DNA of 48,994 nucleotides from Candidatus Neptunochlamydia vexilliferae (lineage in GTDB: Bacteria; Chlamydiota; Chlamydiia; Chlamydiales; Simkaniaceae). The stretch lies in NCBI RefSeq assembly GCF_015356785.1, contig NZ_JAAEJV010000009.1:1-48994 (forward strand), read 5' to 3'. Every line of letters starts with the position of its first letter. Within the stretch, counting starts at the first letter, position 1. Shown here piece by piece: positions 40,896-48,994 of this stretch. Made by a program: the position numbers and the translations under genes. Below the pieces are notes generated by a model, which was not told where the DNA came from, searched no databases, and was given only the letters and a program-made list of their open reading frames with translations.

Positions 40896-41971
40896 TGATG
40901 GAACGATCGATAAAATTTAACCAAGCTATTTTAGAAGGAACCTCCCAAGCAATGGAGGAGGACCCTTCGGTTTATCTCATGGGACTCGGCGTCCCCGATC
41001 CCAAAGGAACCTTTGGAACAACCCTGGGTTTACAAGAAAAATTTGGGCCCGATCGGGTGATGGATATGCCCACTTCTGAAAATGGGATGACGGGGATTGC
41101 CATTGGATCAGCCATCCGCGGTATGCGCCCTATTATGACCCACCAGCGGGTGGACTTTTTCCTCCTTGCCCTCGACCAACTGATCAACAACGCTGCCAAA
41201 TGGCACTATATGTTTGGCGACCAGATGACTGCCCCCATCGTCATCCGCCTTGTGATGGGACGGGGATGGGGACAAGGACCCCAACACTCCCAATCGCTCC
41301 AAAGCCTTTTTGCCCACATCCCCGGACTAAAAGTGGTGATGCCCTCGACTCCCTATGATGCCAAAGGACTTCTCATCTCTGCTGTGAAAGACAACAACCC
41401 TGTCGTTTACCTTGAGCACCGGTGGCTCCACAATATCCATGGTCCCGTTCCTGAAGAAAGTTATGAGGTTCCGATTGGAAAAGCCCATATCGTTCAAGAA
41501 GGAAAGGACATCACCATCGCCGCCACTTCTCATATGGTTCTCGAAGCTCGTAAAGCGATTCAAGCGCTTGAAGAGGATGGGATTTCGGTCGAATTGATCG
41601 ACATCCGGACCATCAAGCCTCTTGATAAAGAGACAATCCTCAAGTCGGTCCGAAAAACAGGGCGCCTCATCGTCGCCGATCCCGACTGGAAAACATGTGG
41701 CTTTGGTGCGGAAGTGATTGCTCTTGCCGCCGAAGAAGCCTTTACCGATCTAAAAAACCCTCCTGCCCGTATCGCTTATCCCGACCGCCATAGCCCCACC
41801 AGCTGGGCCCTTGCTAACCACTACTATCCCTCTCACCGGATGATTGAGATGGAGGTTTATAAAATGATGCGCCTTCCTTCGAAAGCGCAAACCCTTCTTC
41901 AACAGCTCCTCGAAGCACGGACGACAGGTCCTCTCGACATTCCCGATGCTTCCTTCACAGGCCCATTTTAA
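40892..41971 (+). CDS. Thiamine-diphosphate E1 beta-like subunit (transketolase central and C-terminal domains)
   Basis: The 359-aa partner of the preceding protein has MPTSENGMTGIAIGSAIRGM, HQRVDFFLLALDQLINNAAK, GRGWGQGPQHSQSLQSLFAHI and VVMPSTPYDAKGLL from the pyrimidine-binding domain. The transketolase C-terminal part has AATSHMVLEARKAI, IDIRTIKPLDKETI and GAEVIALAAEEAF. It starts within the alpha stop (4-bp overlap), so the two are made together as an alpha2beta2 enzyme. The Glu of SENG (about residue 57) is the expected catalytic Glu that activates the cofactor. Confidence 0.88.
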   Translation: MMMERSIKFNQAILEGTSQAMEEDPSVYLMGLGVPDPKGTFGTTLGLQEKFGPDRVMDMPTSENGMTGIAIGSAIRGMRPIMTHQRVDFFLLALDQLINNAAKWHYMFGDQMTAPIVIRLVMGRGWGQGPQHSQSLQSLFAHIPGLKVVMPSTPYDAKGLLISAVKDNNPVVYLEHRWLHNIHGPVPEESYEVPIGKAHIVQEGKDITIAATSHMVLEARKAIQALEEDGISVELIDIRTIKPLDKETILKSVRKTGRLIVADPDWKTCGFGAEVIALAAEEAFTDLKNPPARIAYPDRHSPTSWALANHYYPSHRMIEMEVYKMMRLPSKAQTLLQQLLEARTTGPLDIPDASFTGPF

Positions 41972-42021
41972 GAACCCCGGAGACCAAACCATGAATATTT
42001 ATCTAAGCTTCCTCTTTTTCC

Positions 42022-42089
42022 CAGATTCGAAGATATCCAGTTGCCCCTACTTTAAACAAGTATGTGCCAACTGGATATCTTCGAATCTG
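42022..42089. repeat. Perfect 22-bp inverted repeat (hairpin) inside the polysaccharide cluster
   Basis: CAGATTCGAAGATATCCAGT (with two further bases, 42022-42043) is perfectly complementary to 42068-42089, around a 24-base loop that itself holds TACTT-TAAAC-AAGTA. No T-run follows on either strand, so it is not a standard terminator. A short frame at 41991 with a GGAGA site reads into it, hinting that it separates a former leader from the next gene. Confidence 0.8.
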
Positions 42090-42151
42090 AAAAAAATTGA
42101 AAAGCTATCTAAACATCCTTGGTTTTTTCTCCAGGGTTACATAGGTGTAAT

Positions 42152-43141
42152 ATGAAAAAAGTTTTAGTTATTGGTAGCAACTCATTTTCAGGAAGTGATT
42201 TTATCGATCTTCTCCTTGAAAAAGGCGAATATGAAGTCACCGGCATCAGCCGTTCCTCTGAAAAAGAATCCCTATTCCTCCCTTACAAAACCCGCACCTC
42301 TCCCCACTTTACCTTCGAGCAGATCGATCTCAACAAAGATCTCGCGAAACTCGACCGCCTCTTAGGGGCTTTTCAACCTGAATATATCGTCAACTTTGCC
42401 GCCCAAAGTGAAGTCGGTCCTAGCTGGGAGAACCCCGACCACTGGTTTCAAACCAATGCCGTTGCCCTAACCAGCCTTGCCAATCTGCTCAAGGACAAAA
42501 AGTGGCTGAAAAAATATGTCCATATCTCTTCTCCAGAAGTGTATGGCACTTGCGAAGGATTTATCAAAGAGTCGACCCCTGTAAACCCATCGACCCCCTA
42601 CGCTGCATCGAAAGCAGCGGGTGACCTTTCCCTCTTCACCTTCCAGAAGAATTTTGACTTCCCCCTCGTCATGGTGCGCGCGACCAATGTTTACGGCGCC
42701 CATCAGCAACTCTTTAAAATCATCCCCCGGACCGCGATCTACATCAAAAACAAGAAGAAAATCCAACTTCATGGGGGCGGCGTTGCCGTAAAATCTTACA
42801 TCCACATCCGCGATGTTTCTCAAGGAGAGCTCCTCGTAATGGAAAAAGGGCGGGTCGGTGACATCTACCACATCTCTCCTGACCAAGGGGTGGCGGTAAA
42901 AGATGTTGTCGAAACCATCTGCAAAAAGATGGATGTCCCCATGGAAGAAGCGGTCGAAATCGCTCCAGAGCGACTCGGTCAAGACAAAGCCTACACCATT
43001 GACTCTTCCAAGATTCGTGAAGAGCTCGGTTGGAAACCTGAAATTTCCTTGGAAGAAGGGATCGACCAAACCGTCAAGTGGGTCAATGCCCATTTCGACG
43101 CGATTAATAAACAACCTCTAGAATATATTCACAAAAAGTAA
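42152..43141 (+). CDS. NDP-sugar 4,6-dehydratase/epimerase-like SDR
   Basis: The 329-aa protein starts MKKVLVIGSNSFSGSDFIDL (ATG at 42152, after AGGTG). Further blocks are PEYIVNFAAQSEVGPSWENP, VHISSPEVYG, PSTPYAASKAAGDL (YxxxK with the preceding Ser), VMVRATNVYGAHQQLFKIIP and YHISPDQGVAVKDVVE. These resemble RmlB/GDP-mannose 4,6-dehydratase relatives, although the Rossmann GxxGxxG reads GSNSFSG, which is less typical. It probably makes a 4-keto-6-deoxy sugar nucleotide. It begins about 60 bp after the 42022 hairpin. Confidence 0.83.
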   Translation: MKKVLVIGSNSFSGSDFIDLLLEKGEYEVTGISRSSEKESLFLPYKTRTSPHFTFEQIDLNKDLAKLDRLLGAFQPEYIVNFAAQSEVGPSWENPDHWFQTNAVALTSLANLLKDKKWLKKYVHISSPEVYGTCEGFIKESTPVNPSTPYAASKAAGDLSLFTFQKNFDFPLVMVRATNVYGAHQQLFKIIPRTAIYIKNKKKIQLHGGGVAVKSYIHIRDVSQGELLVMEKGRVGDIYHISPDQGVAVKDVVETICKKMDVPMEEAVEIAPERLGQDKAYTIDSSKIREELGWKPEISLEEGIDQTVKWVNAHFDAINKQPLEYIHKK

Positions 43142-43145
43142 TCAT

Positions 43146-43805
43146 ATGGGACAAGAAGTAGACCTCCTAGTCAATTATCCTAAAACAAAGCGAAACGTCA
43201 AAGAGCGGGGCGCGACAAAAACCGAAGAGGACCGGGCCATTGCCCGCCAGTTTGGCAAAGAGTTCTTCGATGGGGAGCGGCGTCATGGCTATGGGGGTTT
43301 TGCTTATATGGACCGGTTCTGGACGCCTGTTGTCCCCACCTTCCAAAACCACTACAACCTCACCGAAAAAAGCTCGATCCTCGATGTCGGGGCTGCGAAA
43401 GGGTTTATGCTTTATGACTTTAGTCGCCTCATCCCCGGTATCCAGATTTCTGGAATCGATGTCTCTTCTTATGCCATCGAAAATGCCAAGCCTGAAGTTA
43501 AAGAGCACCTTCAAGTAGCCAACGCCACTTCCCTTCCCCACCCTGACAACTCTTTCGACCTGGTAATCTCGATCAATACGATCCACAACCTTGAAAAAGA
43601 GGAGCTAGCCAAGGCACTCCAAGAAATCGAGCGGGTTTCTCGCAAATCGAGTTTCATCACTGTCGATGCCTACCGCAACGATGAGGAAAAAGAGCTGATG
43701 TATCATTGGAACCTCACCGCAAAAACAATCATGCATGTCGACGAGTGGAAAACCTTCTTCAAAGAGGTGGGCTACACCGGCGACTACTACTGGTTTATTC
43801 CCTAA
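43146..43805 (+). CDS. SAM-dependent class I methyltransferase
   Basis: The 219-aa protein has motif I SSILDVGAAKGFMLYDF, the acidic strand GIDVSSYAIENA, and the post-motif NSFDLVISINTIHNL. This is a class I Rossmann methyltransferase of the Methyltransf_11/25 type that transfers methyl from SAM. In this cluster the substrate is probably a sugar, for O- or C-methylation, or a keto sugar made by its neighbours. It starts 4 bp after the dehydratase stop, and the ABC transporter gene starts right after its own stop. Confidence 0.85.
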   Translation: MGQEVDLLVNYPKTKRNVKERGATKTEEDRAIARQFGKEFFDGERRHGYGGFAYMDRFWTPVVPTFQNHYNLTEKSSILDVGAAKGFMLYDFSRLIPGIQISGIDVSSYAIENAKPEVKEHLQVANATSLPHPDNSFDLVISINTIHNLEKEELAKALQEIERVSRKSSFITVDAYRNDEEKELMYHWNLTAKTIMHVDEWKTFFKEVGYTGDYYWFIP

Positions 43806-43806
43806 T

Positions 43807-45651
43807 ATGTTTAAGAAGCAAAAAAAATACATTTCCAATATCTATAATGTTATCTTTAAGCGGGAAAAGAAAGACCTGATCAAGTTTCTGATCGCCTCCA
43901 CTCCTGGAGCATTTGCTGCATTTTTTGAAGGACTGACCTTTAGCCTCCTCCTTTGCTCTCTTTATGTCCTGAATGGAAAGGATCTTGAACTCCTCCTCGA
44001 CAAACCGTTTGTCCGTCATATAGCACACCTCTCTTTCCTTCAGGAAATGTCTACCAATGCTCTATTTGTAACGATGGTGATCTCTGCAGTTGGCGCTCAA
44101 ATTCTCAAAGCTTTAATCATCTTTGTTTCAGATACCCGAGCGGGAATTATTAACAGTAGAATGTCTGCTAAGGTCCAAGCAAATATCTACGAACACATCC
44201 TTTCATTCGACTTTCCAACAATTAGCGAATACAAAACAGGACGCTTAGCAGCTTATACCCAAATGCCCTCTTCGTCCATCCTCCCTATGCTGCAATCCTT
44301 TCACAAGATTTTTATTCATACCTGCACCCTAGGAATCCTTACCCTCCTTCTTTTCAAAATCTCTATTCCCCTAACAGCTTTTTTCATCCTCTTTTTTATC
44401 GCATCAGGGTTTGCTTATAAAAAACTCATCATCATCATTAGTCGTTATTCAGAAAAATGTGCCAACCAAGTCCTCACCTTTAGCAACGATGTTGTTCAAG
44501 CGGTCAATGGAATTAAGCTCATCCATATCTTTAGTATGCAAAAGGCTTTCTTAGAAAGAAGTCGGCAGGTTCTCTCTAAAATCCAAAAATTTCAAAAAGG
44601 GAACGCTATTCTTCAAGGTTTGCTTATTGCTGTAGGAGAAACCTTTAGCATGACAATGATGGGAGCAACGATTGGAATTAGCTCACTTTTTCTTATTTCA
44701 AACGGAGACCACTCTCTCCCAATCCTTCTGACCTACCTAGCTATTTCTTATAGATTCACAACAACCTTTCGGGAAATTCTCAACCACTTAGGTGTTGTTG
44801 CCTCACAGTCGGGTAATGTGATTAAGCTCAATGAGATTTTAGAAAAACATAACAAGGGGTTTGAGCCTACTAAGGGTGCCCCTGCTCCCCCCATTAAGCA
44901 AGGGATTGTGTTCAAGAATGTCTACTTCCAATATCCCCATCAAAAAGCCCAAGCCTTAACCAACGTGAGTATTGAGTTTCCAAAAGGACAAATGACTGCT
45001 ATTGTCGGACTTTCAGGAGCGGGAAAGTCTTCGATGGTTAACCTGATCACTCGGCTGTTTAAACCAAGCAGTGGGATGATCTGTATCGATGGAAAAGATC
45101 TTTCGCAATATAGCTACCAAAGTTGGCGCTCCCAGCTAGGGGTGATCTCTCAAAACAATATTATCCTGAATGATACCGCCCGCGAAAACATTTGTTTTGG
45201 AACCGAGGCTACTGATGAGCATATTCTGGAGATCTGTAAAATTGCTGGGTGTTACGATGTTGTCAAAAACCTGCCAGATGGACTAGATTCCCATCTAGGA
45301 GAGCATGGCTACCGCATCTCTGGTGGTGAGGCACAAAGGGTGGCCATCGCAAGAGCAATGATTAGAAACCCCTCTGTTTTAATCATGGATGAGGCAACCA
45401 GCAATCTAGATAGCCATAATGAAAAGCTTATACACAATACATTAGAAAAGATCCGAAAAGATTGCACATTAATTGTAATTGCCCACCGTCTTTCTACCAT
45501 TACCTCAGCGGACCAGATTTTAGTCATGAAGGGAGGAGAAATTATTGAAACAGGAACTCACGAAGCATTGATTCAAGAAAACACAAGCTATGCTTCCTTC
45601 TGGAATATCCAGTCTAAAAGCCAGGAACCCGAGGTTTTAACACATTTATGA
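43807..45651 (+). CDS. ABC transporter, fused permease and ATPase (MsbA-like exporter)
   Basis: The 614-aa protein starts MFKKQKKYISNIYN at 43807; the longer frame upstream is inside the methyltransferase. An N-terminal membrane domain with about six helices (residues ~30-340) is followed by an ATPase domain (~364-614) with Walker A GLSGAGKSS, signature ISGGEAQRVAIARA and Walker B VLIMDEATSNLD, then the H-loop IAHRLSTI. Type IV/MsbA-like half-transporters flip lipid-linked glycans or lipids across the inner membrane. Here it probably exports the product of the cluster. The last 4 bp overlap the next gene (ATGA). Confidence 0.92.
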   Translation: MFKKQKKYISNIYNVIFKREKKDLIKFLIASTPGAFAAFFEGLTFSLLLCSLYVLNGKDLELLLDKPFVRHIAHLSFLQEMSTNALFVTMVISAVGAQILKALIIFVSDTRAGIINSRMSAKVQANIYEHILSFDFPTISEYKTGRLAAYTQMPSSSILPMLQSFHKIFIHTCTLGILTLLLFKISIPLTAFFILFFIASGFAYKKLIIIISRYSEKCANQVLTFSNDVVQAVNGIKLIHIFSMQKAFLERSRQVLSKIQKFQKGNAILQGLLIAVGETFSMTMMGATIGISSLFLISNGDHSLPILLTYLAISYRFTTTFREILNHLGVVASQSGNVIKLNEILEKHNKGFEPTKGAPAPPIKQGIVFKNVYFQYPHQKAQALTNVSIEFPKGQMTAIVGLSGAGKSSMVNLITRLFKPSSGMICIDGKDLSQYSYQSWRSQLGVISQNNIILNDTARENICFGTEATDEHILEICKIAGCYDVVKNLPDGLDSHLGEHGYRISGGEAQRVAIARAMIRNPSVLIMDEATSNLDSHNEKLIHNTLEKIRKDCTLIVIAHRLSTITSADQILVMKGGEIIETGTHEALIQENTSYASFWNIQSKSQEPEVLTHL

Positions 45652-48011
45652 ACCAAAAAATCCTATTAATAGGAAAAAGAAGCTTCGTTGGTTCTTATAT
45701 CTTACAAGCCCTTGCTGAAAACAATTATTCTGTCATAGCAACCGGTCATAAAAAAATTGATTCTCCTCATCGCTTAAATCTGTTGAGCCCATCTATTGCC
45801 CACCTTCCACTGGAAGGCTGCACCCATGCAATTATTACAGCCGGGATTACAAACATCCTTTCTTGCGAAAAAAACCCTGAACTAAGCTATCGATGCAACG
45901 TAGAAGGCCCTCTTGCGCTTGCAAAACAACTCCATGAAAAGGGTGTTTGCCCCGTTCTTTTCTCTAGCGACTGTATTTTCGATGGCTTGACAGGAGATTA
46001 TTCCGAAAAATCTCCTCCATCTCCTCTGAATCACTACAGCAAACAAAAAGCAGAGCTTGAAAAAGCCATTCCTAAAAGCTGCAACAATCAATACTTAATG
46101 CTTAGGATTAGTAAGGCCTATTCAACAAACCCCGGAGATGGTGCTTTAATTGATACAATAGTTGAACCTTTAATACATGGAAAGCCTATAAGGGCTGCAA
46201 CCGACCAGATTTTTTCTCCTATATTAGTATCGGACCTCGCAAAAATCACTGTAAAGCTAATTAGAAATAACCATCATGGGCTCTTTAATATTACTGGTCA
46301 AGAAACCTTTTCTCGCTATCAACTAGCAAAAATCGCTTCCGAAAAGCTTTTGGGCCACTCTAGGTTAGTGGTTCCTATTCGTATTGAGGAGCTCAGCACC
46401 TCTGTTAAACGCTCAAAAAACACCTCTTTAAGCCCCCAAAAGCTTTCCTCTTGCTCCAATTTTTCTTTTTCTTCTTTTCAAGACGCCTTGAAGATCTATT
46501 TTCATCACCCCTTATCTAAACTGTACTTCAAACGAAAAAAAACACTAAGCGCTGCCAAGTCCTTTATAGAAAATCATCCTCCCCTCTACTTTTCTGCCAA
46601 AACAACCTTAAAGGTTCTATCGATTTTAAAAATGCCATCTTTTCGAAGAAAGTTTAAGCATATTTTATTCAATTGCTTTAATAGCTTCTATTTTCACGTT
46701 TTATACCACTATTTTTCGAAAGAGCTTTCTAAAGTCCCCTTGGATCAACAAGTTTTCATCATCTGCCGCCACGACCTTGGAGCCATTGCAATTACATTAC
46801 ACTATGCTGCTCTCTGGAGCCGTACTAGAGGTCCTGTCGTGATTTTTGATATTAGTCCTGAACCTGATTTTGTAAGAGCCGTCGCTAAAAATATCTGTTC
46901 AGAATGTCCAGTGATTTCCTACAAAGGTTTTTTGTTTCACAACATTCTTTTAAAGTTTGCTAAATCTATTTTTTACTTGAAAACTTTAATAAAAGTCACC
47001 CCTGTCCTGATATCAGAAAGAGCAAATGCTATCATGTTATACAATATCCAAGACTTTCTAAAAATTAAGCAAAAAGATTCTATTGGTGAGTATAACCGCT
47101 ATTTTGATCCTAATGCATCTATACTCAAGACTAAACCTCAGCCCTTTCAAAAAGGTTACTACCAGTTCAGAGCTAACTTTCTCTATAATTATCGTAATTA
47201 TAACGACTATAAAGATTTAATCTATCAAAGCGATCCTATTTCTCCTAACCAAAACCTCAAAAACCTACTAAACCAGCTTAAAAAGGATCTAAAAATTTCA
47301 GAGTCTTTTGTTGTTTTAAACTTGAATCGTAAAGAATACAACAACAAGGTGATGAACAGACGAAGCATCCATCATGTTGAACGCTTTGACCCATTAATCG
47401 ATGATTTAATTGGTAGAGGCTTTTCTGTTGTCATTCACGGAAGAGAGGAACAACCCGTTTTTAAGCCGAGGCCTCATCTCATCGACTATTCTAAAAGCCC
47501 CTATATATCCATAGAGAATGATTTTGCCCTTCTTTCTGGAGCAGCTTTTATGATTTCTTCAAAAACAGGTCCAGAGACTTTTGCCTCATGCTTTCACACC
47601 CCTATTCTAGGGATCGATTATGTCGAGCCCGCTGTTATGATCCATAACCCCAAATATCGGTATGTTTATAAAAAAGTTAGAAATCCAGATACAGGAGAGA
47701 TTCTTTCCATAAAAGAGCTTTTGAATGATGCGGCCTTTTTTGATTTTGGCGTTGTTAGTGCCAATGAACGGCTTGAATACCTTGAAATGTCCGAGGAAGA
47801 CCTCCTTGCAGCTATTCAAGAGTTTACCCCTCTCGTTTCCCAGCCTACAGATAAGTGGCTTGAGTATACCGAAAAGCAGAAAGAATTCCTCAACTGCATT
47901 GACTCTACGCATATTGATCTTTTCCACTGCAAAGCAGTTCCTTGCGACTTCTTTCTCCGTCAAATTTTGGATAAGCCACAAAGTAAGGAGCTGGGCAAGA
48001 ATAACTCCTAA
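45648..48011 (+). CDS. Fusion of an RmlD-like SDR reductase with a putative TIGR04372-like glycosyltransferase
   Basis: The 787-aa protein has an N-terminal SDR domain (~1-285) like dTDP-4-dehydrorhamnose reductase: KILLIGKRSFVGSYILQALA, ITAGITNILSCEKNP, SSDCIFDGLTGDYSEKSPPS and HYSKQKAELE. The C-terminal ~430 residues resemble the TIGR04372-type glycosyltransferases, with FVVLNLNRKEYNNKVMNRRS, RGFSVVIHGREE and MISSKTGPETFASCFHTPIL. Linking NDP-sugar reduction to transfer in one chain would be unusual. The final residues (KELGKNNS) are encoded by the end of a MITE-like repeat that also provides the stop, so the original C-terminus has been altered. Confidence 0.72.
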   Translation: MNQKILLIGKRSFVGSYILQALAENNYSVIATGHKKIDSPHRLNLLSPSIAHLPLEGCTHAIITAGITNILSCEKNPELSYRCNVEGPLALAKQLHEKGVCPVLFSSDCIFDGLTGDYSEKSPPSPLNHYSKQKAELEKAIPKSCNNQYLMLRISKAYSTNPGDGALIDTIVEPLIHGKPIRAATDQIFSPILVSDLAKITVKLIRNNHHGLFNITGQETFSRYQLAKIASEKLLGHSRLVVPIRIEELSTSVKRSKNTSLSPQKLSSCSNFSFSSFQDALKIYFHHPLSKLYFKRKKTLSAAKSFIENHPPLYFSAKTTLKVLSILKMPSFRRKFKHILFNCFNSFYFHVLYHYFSKELSKVPLDQQVFIICRHDLGAIAITLHYAALWSRTRGPVVIFDISPEPDFVRAVAKNICSECPVISYKGFLFHNILLKFAKSIFYLKTLIKVTPVLISERANAIMLYNIQDFLKIKQKDSIGEYNRYFDPNASILKTKPQPFQKGYYQFRANFLYNYRNYNDYKDLIYQSDPISPNQNLKNLLNQLKKDLKISESFVVLNLNRKEYNNKVMNRRSIHHVERFDPLIDDLIGRGFSVVIHGREEQPVFKPRPHLIDYSKSPYISIENDFALLSGAAFMISSKTGPETFASCFHTPILGIDYVEPAVMIHNPKYRYVYKKVRNPDTGEILSIKELLNDAAFFDFGVVSANERLEYLEMSEEDLLAAIQEFTPLVSQPTDKWLEYTEKQKEFLNCIDSTHIDLFHCKAVPCDFFLRQILDKPQSKELGKNNS

Positions 48012-48213
48012 CCATTCCAAAAAAATGACCGATTTGATTAGAATGGGAACTTAGGAGTTGGGCAAAAATAACTCATGCATTTCTGGTGCCATAGCGCTTT
48101 AGCTGCGCGGCGCAAATCCGCAGGAAGCTTATTAGCTTTCAAGGAGTTGCAACAAAGCAGATGAAGATGTTATGGTTGCAGAAATGCATGAGTTATTCTT
48201 GCCCAGCTCCTTA
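47984..48213. repeat. MITE-like element (48053-48213) with a solo end inside the preceding gene
   Basis: The main element has ~41-bp terminal inverted repeats: AGGAGTTGGGCAAAAATAAC at 48053 and its near-complement ending at 48212. A separate end, TAAGGAGCTGGGCAAGAATA at 47984, is a perfect 24-bp inverse of 48190-48213 and a direct copy of the left end. The interior (48094-48170) is non-coding and includes GC-rich stems. The solo copy extends the reading frame of the fusion gene. The layout matches that of the element at 6201-6384. Confidence 0.8.
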
Positions 48214-48239
48214 TATCGAATAGCAAAGCGTAGGATTGG

Positions 48240-48914
48240 ATGGACACGATTGATGAAAAAACGAAACTTTTTGCGGATCAGTCATTTAAATTTGGGCCTC
48301 ATTGGTCTTTTAATTTTCGTAATGACCCAAAACGGTTAGGGTTTGTCCTCTCTCGCTATAAATTTTCTAGTAAAATACTAGGAAAACGGCGCCATATCCT
48401 CGAGTTAGGTTGCAGCGATGGAATTGGAGCGACCCTTCTTGCTCAGAATAGTTCTAAATATATGGGCATTGACCTAGATGAGCCCGCTTTAAAAGCCGCT
48501 CAAGATAACTTGCAAGAGGACAAATACACGTTCCTTTTTGATGATTTCATGGGTAAAAATTATGGCTTGTTTGATGGAGTTGTTTCATTAGATGTTGTGG
48601 AGCATATCTTACCTGAACACGAAGCCCTCTATTTTGATACTATCTATCAGAACATGACTGAAGACGGGGTTTGTGTGATAGGAACCCCTAACGTTACTGC
48701 GGCCCCTTATGCATCAAAAGCCAGCCAACTAGGGCATGTGAACCTTTTTTCACAACAGCGTCTAACAGACACCTTAAAAAAATATTTTCATCAAGTCCTT
48801 CCTTTTGGGATCAATGATGAGGTCATGCATACAGGATTTGGCTCTATGGCTCACTACATAGTTTGTGTTGCATGCCATAAAAAGGAGGTTGTTTTGTCAA
48901 CTACTCCTCCCTAA
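48240..48914 (+). CDS. SAM-dependent class I methyltransferase with 3' end altered by an IS-like end
   Basis: The 224-aa protein has ILELGCSDGIGATLLAQ (motif I), YMGIDLDEPALKAAQ (acidic motif II), and GVVSLDVVEHILPEHE (post-motif), a Methyltransf_11/23 enzyme. PNVTAAPYASKASQLGHVNL resembles glycan-cluster methyltransferases. AGGA five bases before the ATG supports the start. The last residues (LSTTPP) and stop are encoded by a hairpin region (TCAACTACTCCTCCCTAAAG) resembling an IS200/IS605-type end, so the natural terminus may have been a little different. The catalytic domain is intact. Confidence 0.82.
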   Translation: MDTIDEKTKLFADQSFKFGPHWSFNFRNDPKRLGFVLSRYKFSSKILGKRRHILELGCSDGIGATLLAQNSSKYMGIDLDEPALKAAQDNLQEDKYTFLFDDFMGKNYGLFDGVVSLDVVEHILPEHEALYFDTIYQNMTEDGVCVIGTPNVTAAPYASKASQLGHVNLFSQQRLTDTLKKYFHQVLPFGINDEVMHTGFGSMAHYIVCVACHKKEVVLSTTPP

Positions 48915-48994
48915 AGGAAGGAGCTTGTAGCTAGCGCAGTTGCTGCTACCATAGGCACGTTGACAGGTGCCCTTGCTGAGACAACAGACTCAGC
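48894..48994 (-). mobile_element. Possible IS200/IS605-type right end with the C-terminus of a tnpB-like gene
   Basis: On the minus strand a frame is open from the window edge to TAG at 48911 (27 codons, Ala/Val-rich). It is followed by the hairpin CTTCCTTTAGGGAGG and GTAGTTGAC, an arrangement like that at the 3' end of tnpB-bearing elements. The same hairpin core occurs near 352 beside the TnpB gene. The frame itself is too short to identify, so the assignment is tentative. Confidence 0.35.

Noticed and set aside
39954-41971. Housekeeping pyruvate dehydrogenase operon
   Set aside because: No E2 or E3 genes follow, and both flanks are sugar-nucleotide genes.
41946-42155. 69-aa frame across the 42022 hairpin
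   Set aside because: Most of it is the hairpin read through. The GGAGA site before the inner ATG at 41991 is suggestive, but the product has no recognisable features.

Overview
The window looks like a chromosomal segment of a chlamydia-like bacterium (phylum Chlamydiota, probably an environmental, amoeba-associated lineage rather than Chlamydia itself). The main evidence is a DNA topoisomerase I with a C-terminal SWIB domain, a fusion typical of chlamydiae, and a UvrD/PcrA helicase gene next to rpoN, a gene pair I recall from Chlamydia trachomatis. I cannot name the genus.

Layout: (1) 1-4.2 kb: a truncated TnpB-type transposase, the pcrA/uvrD helicase, a small acidic exported protein and rpoN. 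(2) 4.2-6.4 kb: an AT-rich island with a divergent DarG-like macrodomain protein and a DarT-like DNA ADP-ribosyltransferase, ending in a MITE-like inverted-repeat element. (3) 6.4-12.5 kb, minus strand: a tightly overlapping operon of two GT2-like and two GT32-like membrane glycosyltransferases plus a membrane protein with an HExxH motif. (4) 13-17.6 kb: topA-SWIB, an O-antigen ligase/polymerase-like protein and mannose-1-phosphate guanylyltransferase. (5) 17.6-22.9 kb, minus strand: a truncated DUF1016 nuclease-family gene, two tandem AAA-ATPase/DUF1703 genes (one carrying an in-frame palindromic insertion) and a GT4 glycosyltransferase. (6) 22.9-35.5 kb: the most unusual region. Two giant paralogues with a Ser/Asp-rich N-terminus, a trypsin-like protease domain, a NACHT NTPase domain and a helical-repeat C-terminus lie in opposite orientations around an OTU-like cysteine protease gene. 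Their first ~940 residues are very similar, but their C-terminal putative sensor regions are unrelated in appearance. (7) 35.7-48.9 kb, plus strand: a long polysaccharide cluster with several sugar-nucleotide epimerases/dehydratases, a phosphoheptose-isomerase-like SIS protein, a nucleotidyltransferase-PfkB kinase fusion in the reverse of the HldE order, a thiamine-diphosphate E1 alpha/beta pair, two methyltransferases, an ABC exporter and an RmlD-like reductase fused to a putative glycosyltransferase.

How the genes fit together: regions 3, 4 and 7, with the GT4 gene, make and export a surface glycan: ManC feeds GDP-mannose, a heptose-like branch is activated by the SIS and HldE-like proteins, and the Wzy/WaaL-like and ABC proteins polymerise or export. 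Region 6 resembles bacterial NLR-like (NACHT/STAND) conflict proteins with a protease effector. In an intracellular bacterium it could act against phage or other elements, or against the host ubiquitin system through the OTU protein.

A recurring theme is short palindromic repeats (about 60-190 bp). At least seven are visible. Two lie in frame inside coding sequences and one supplies the stop codon of a gene, which recalls Rickettsia palindromic elements. No rRNA, tRNA or CRISPR array was seen.
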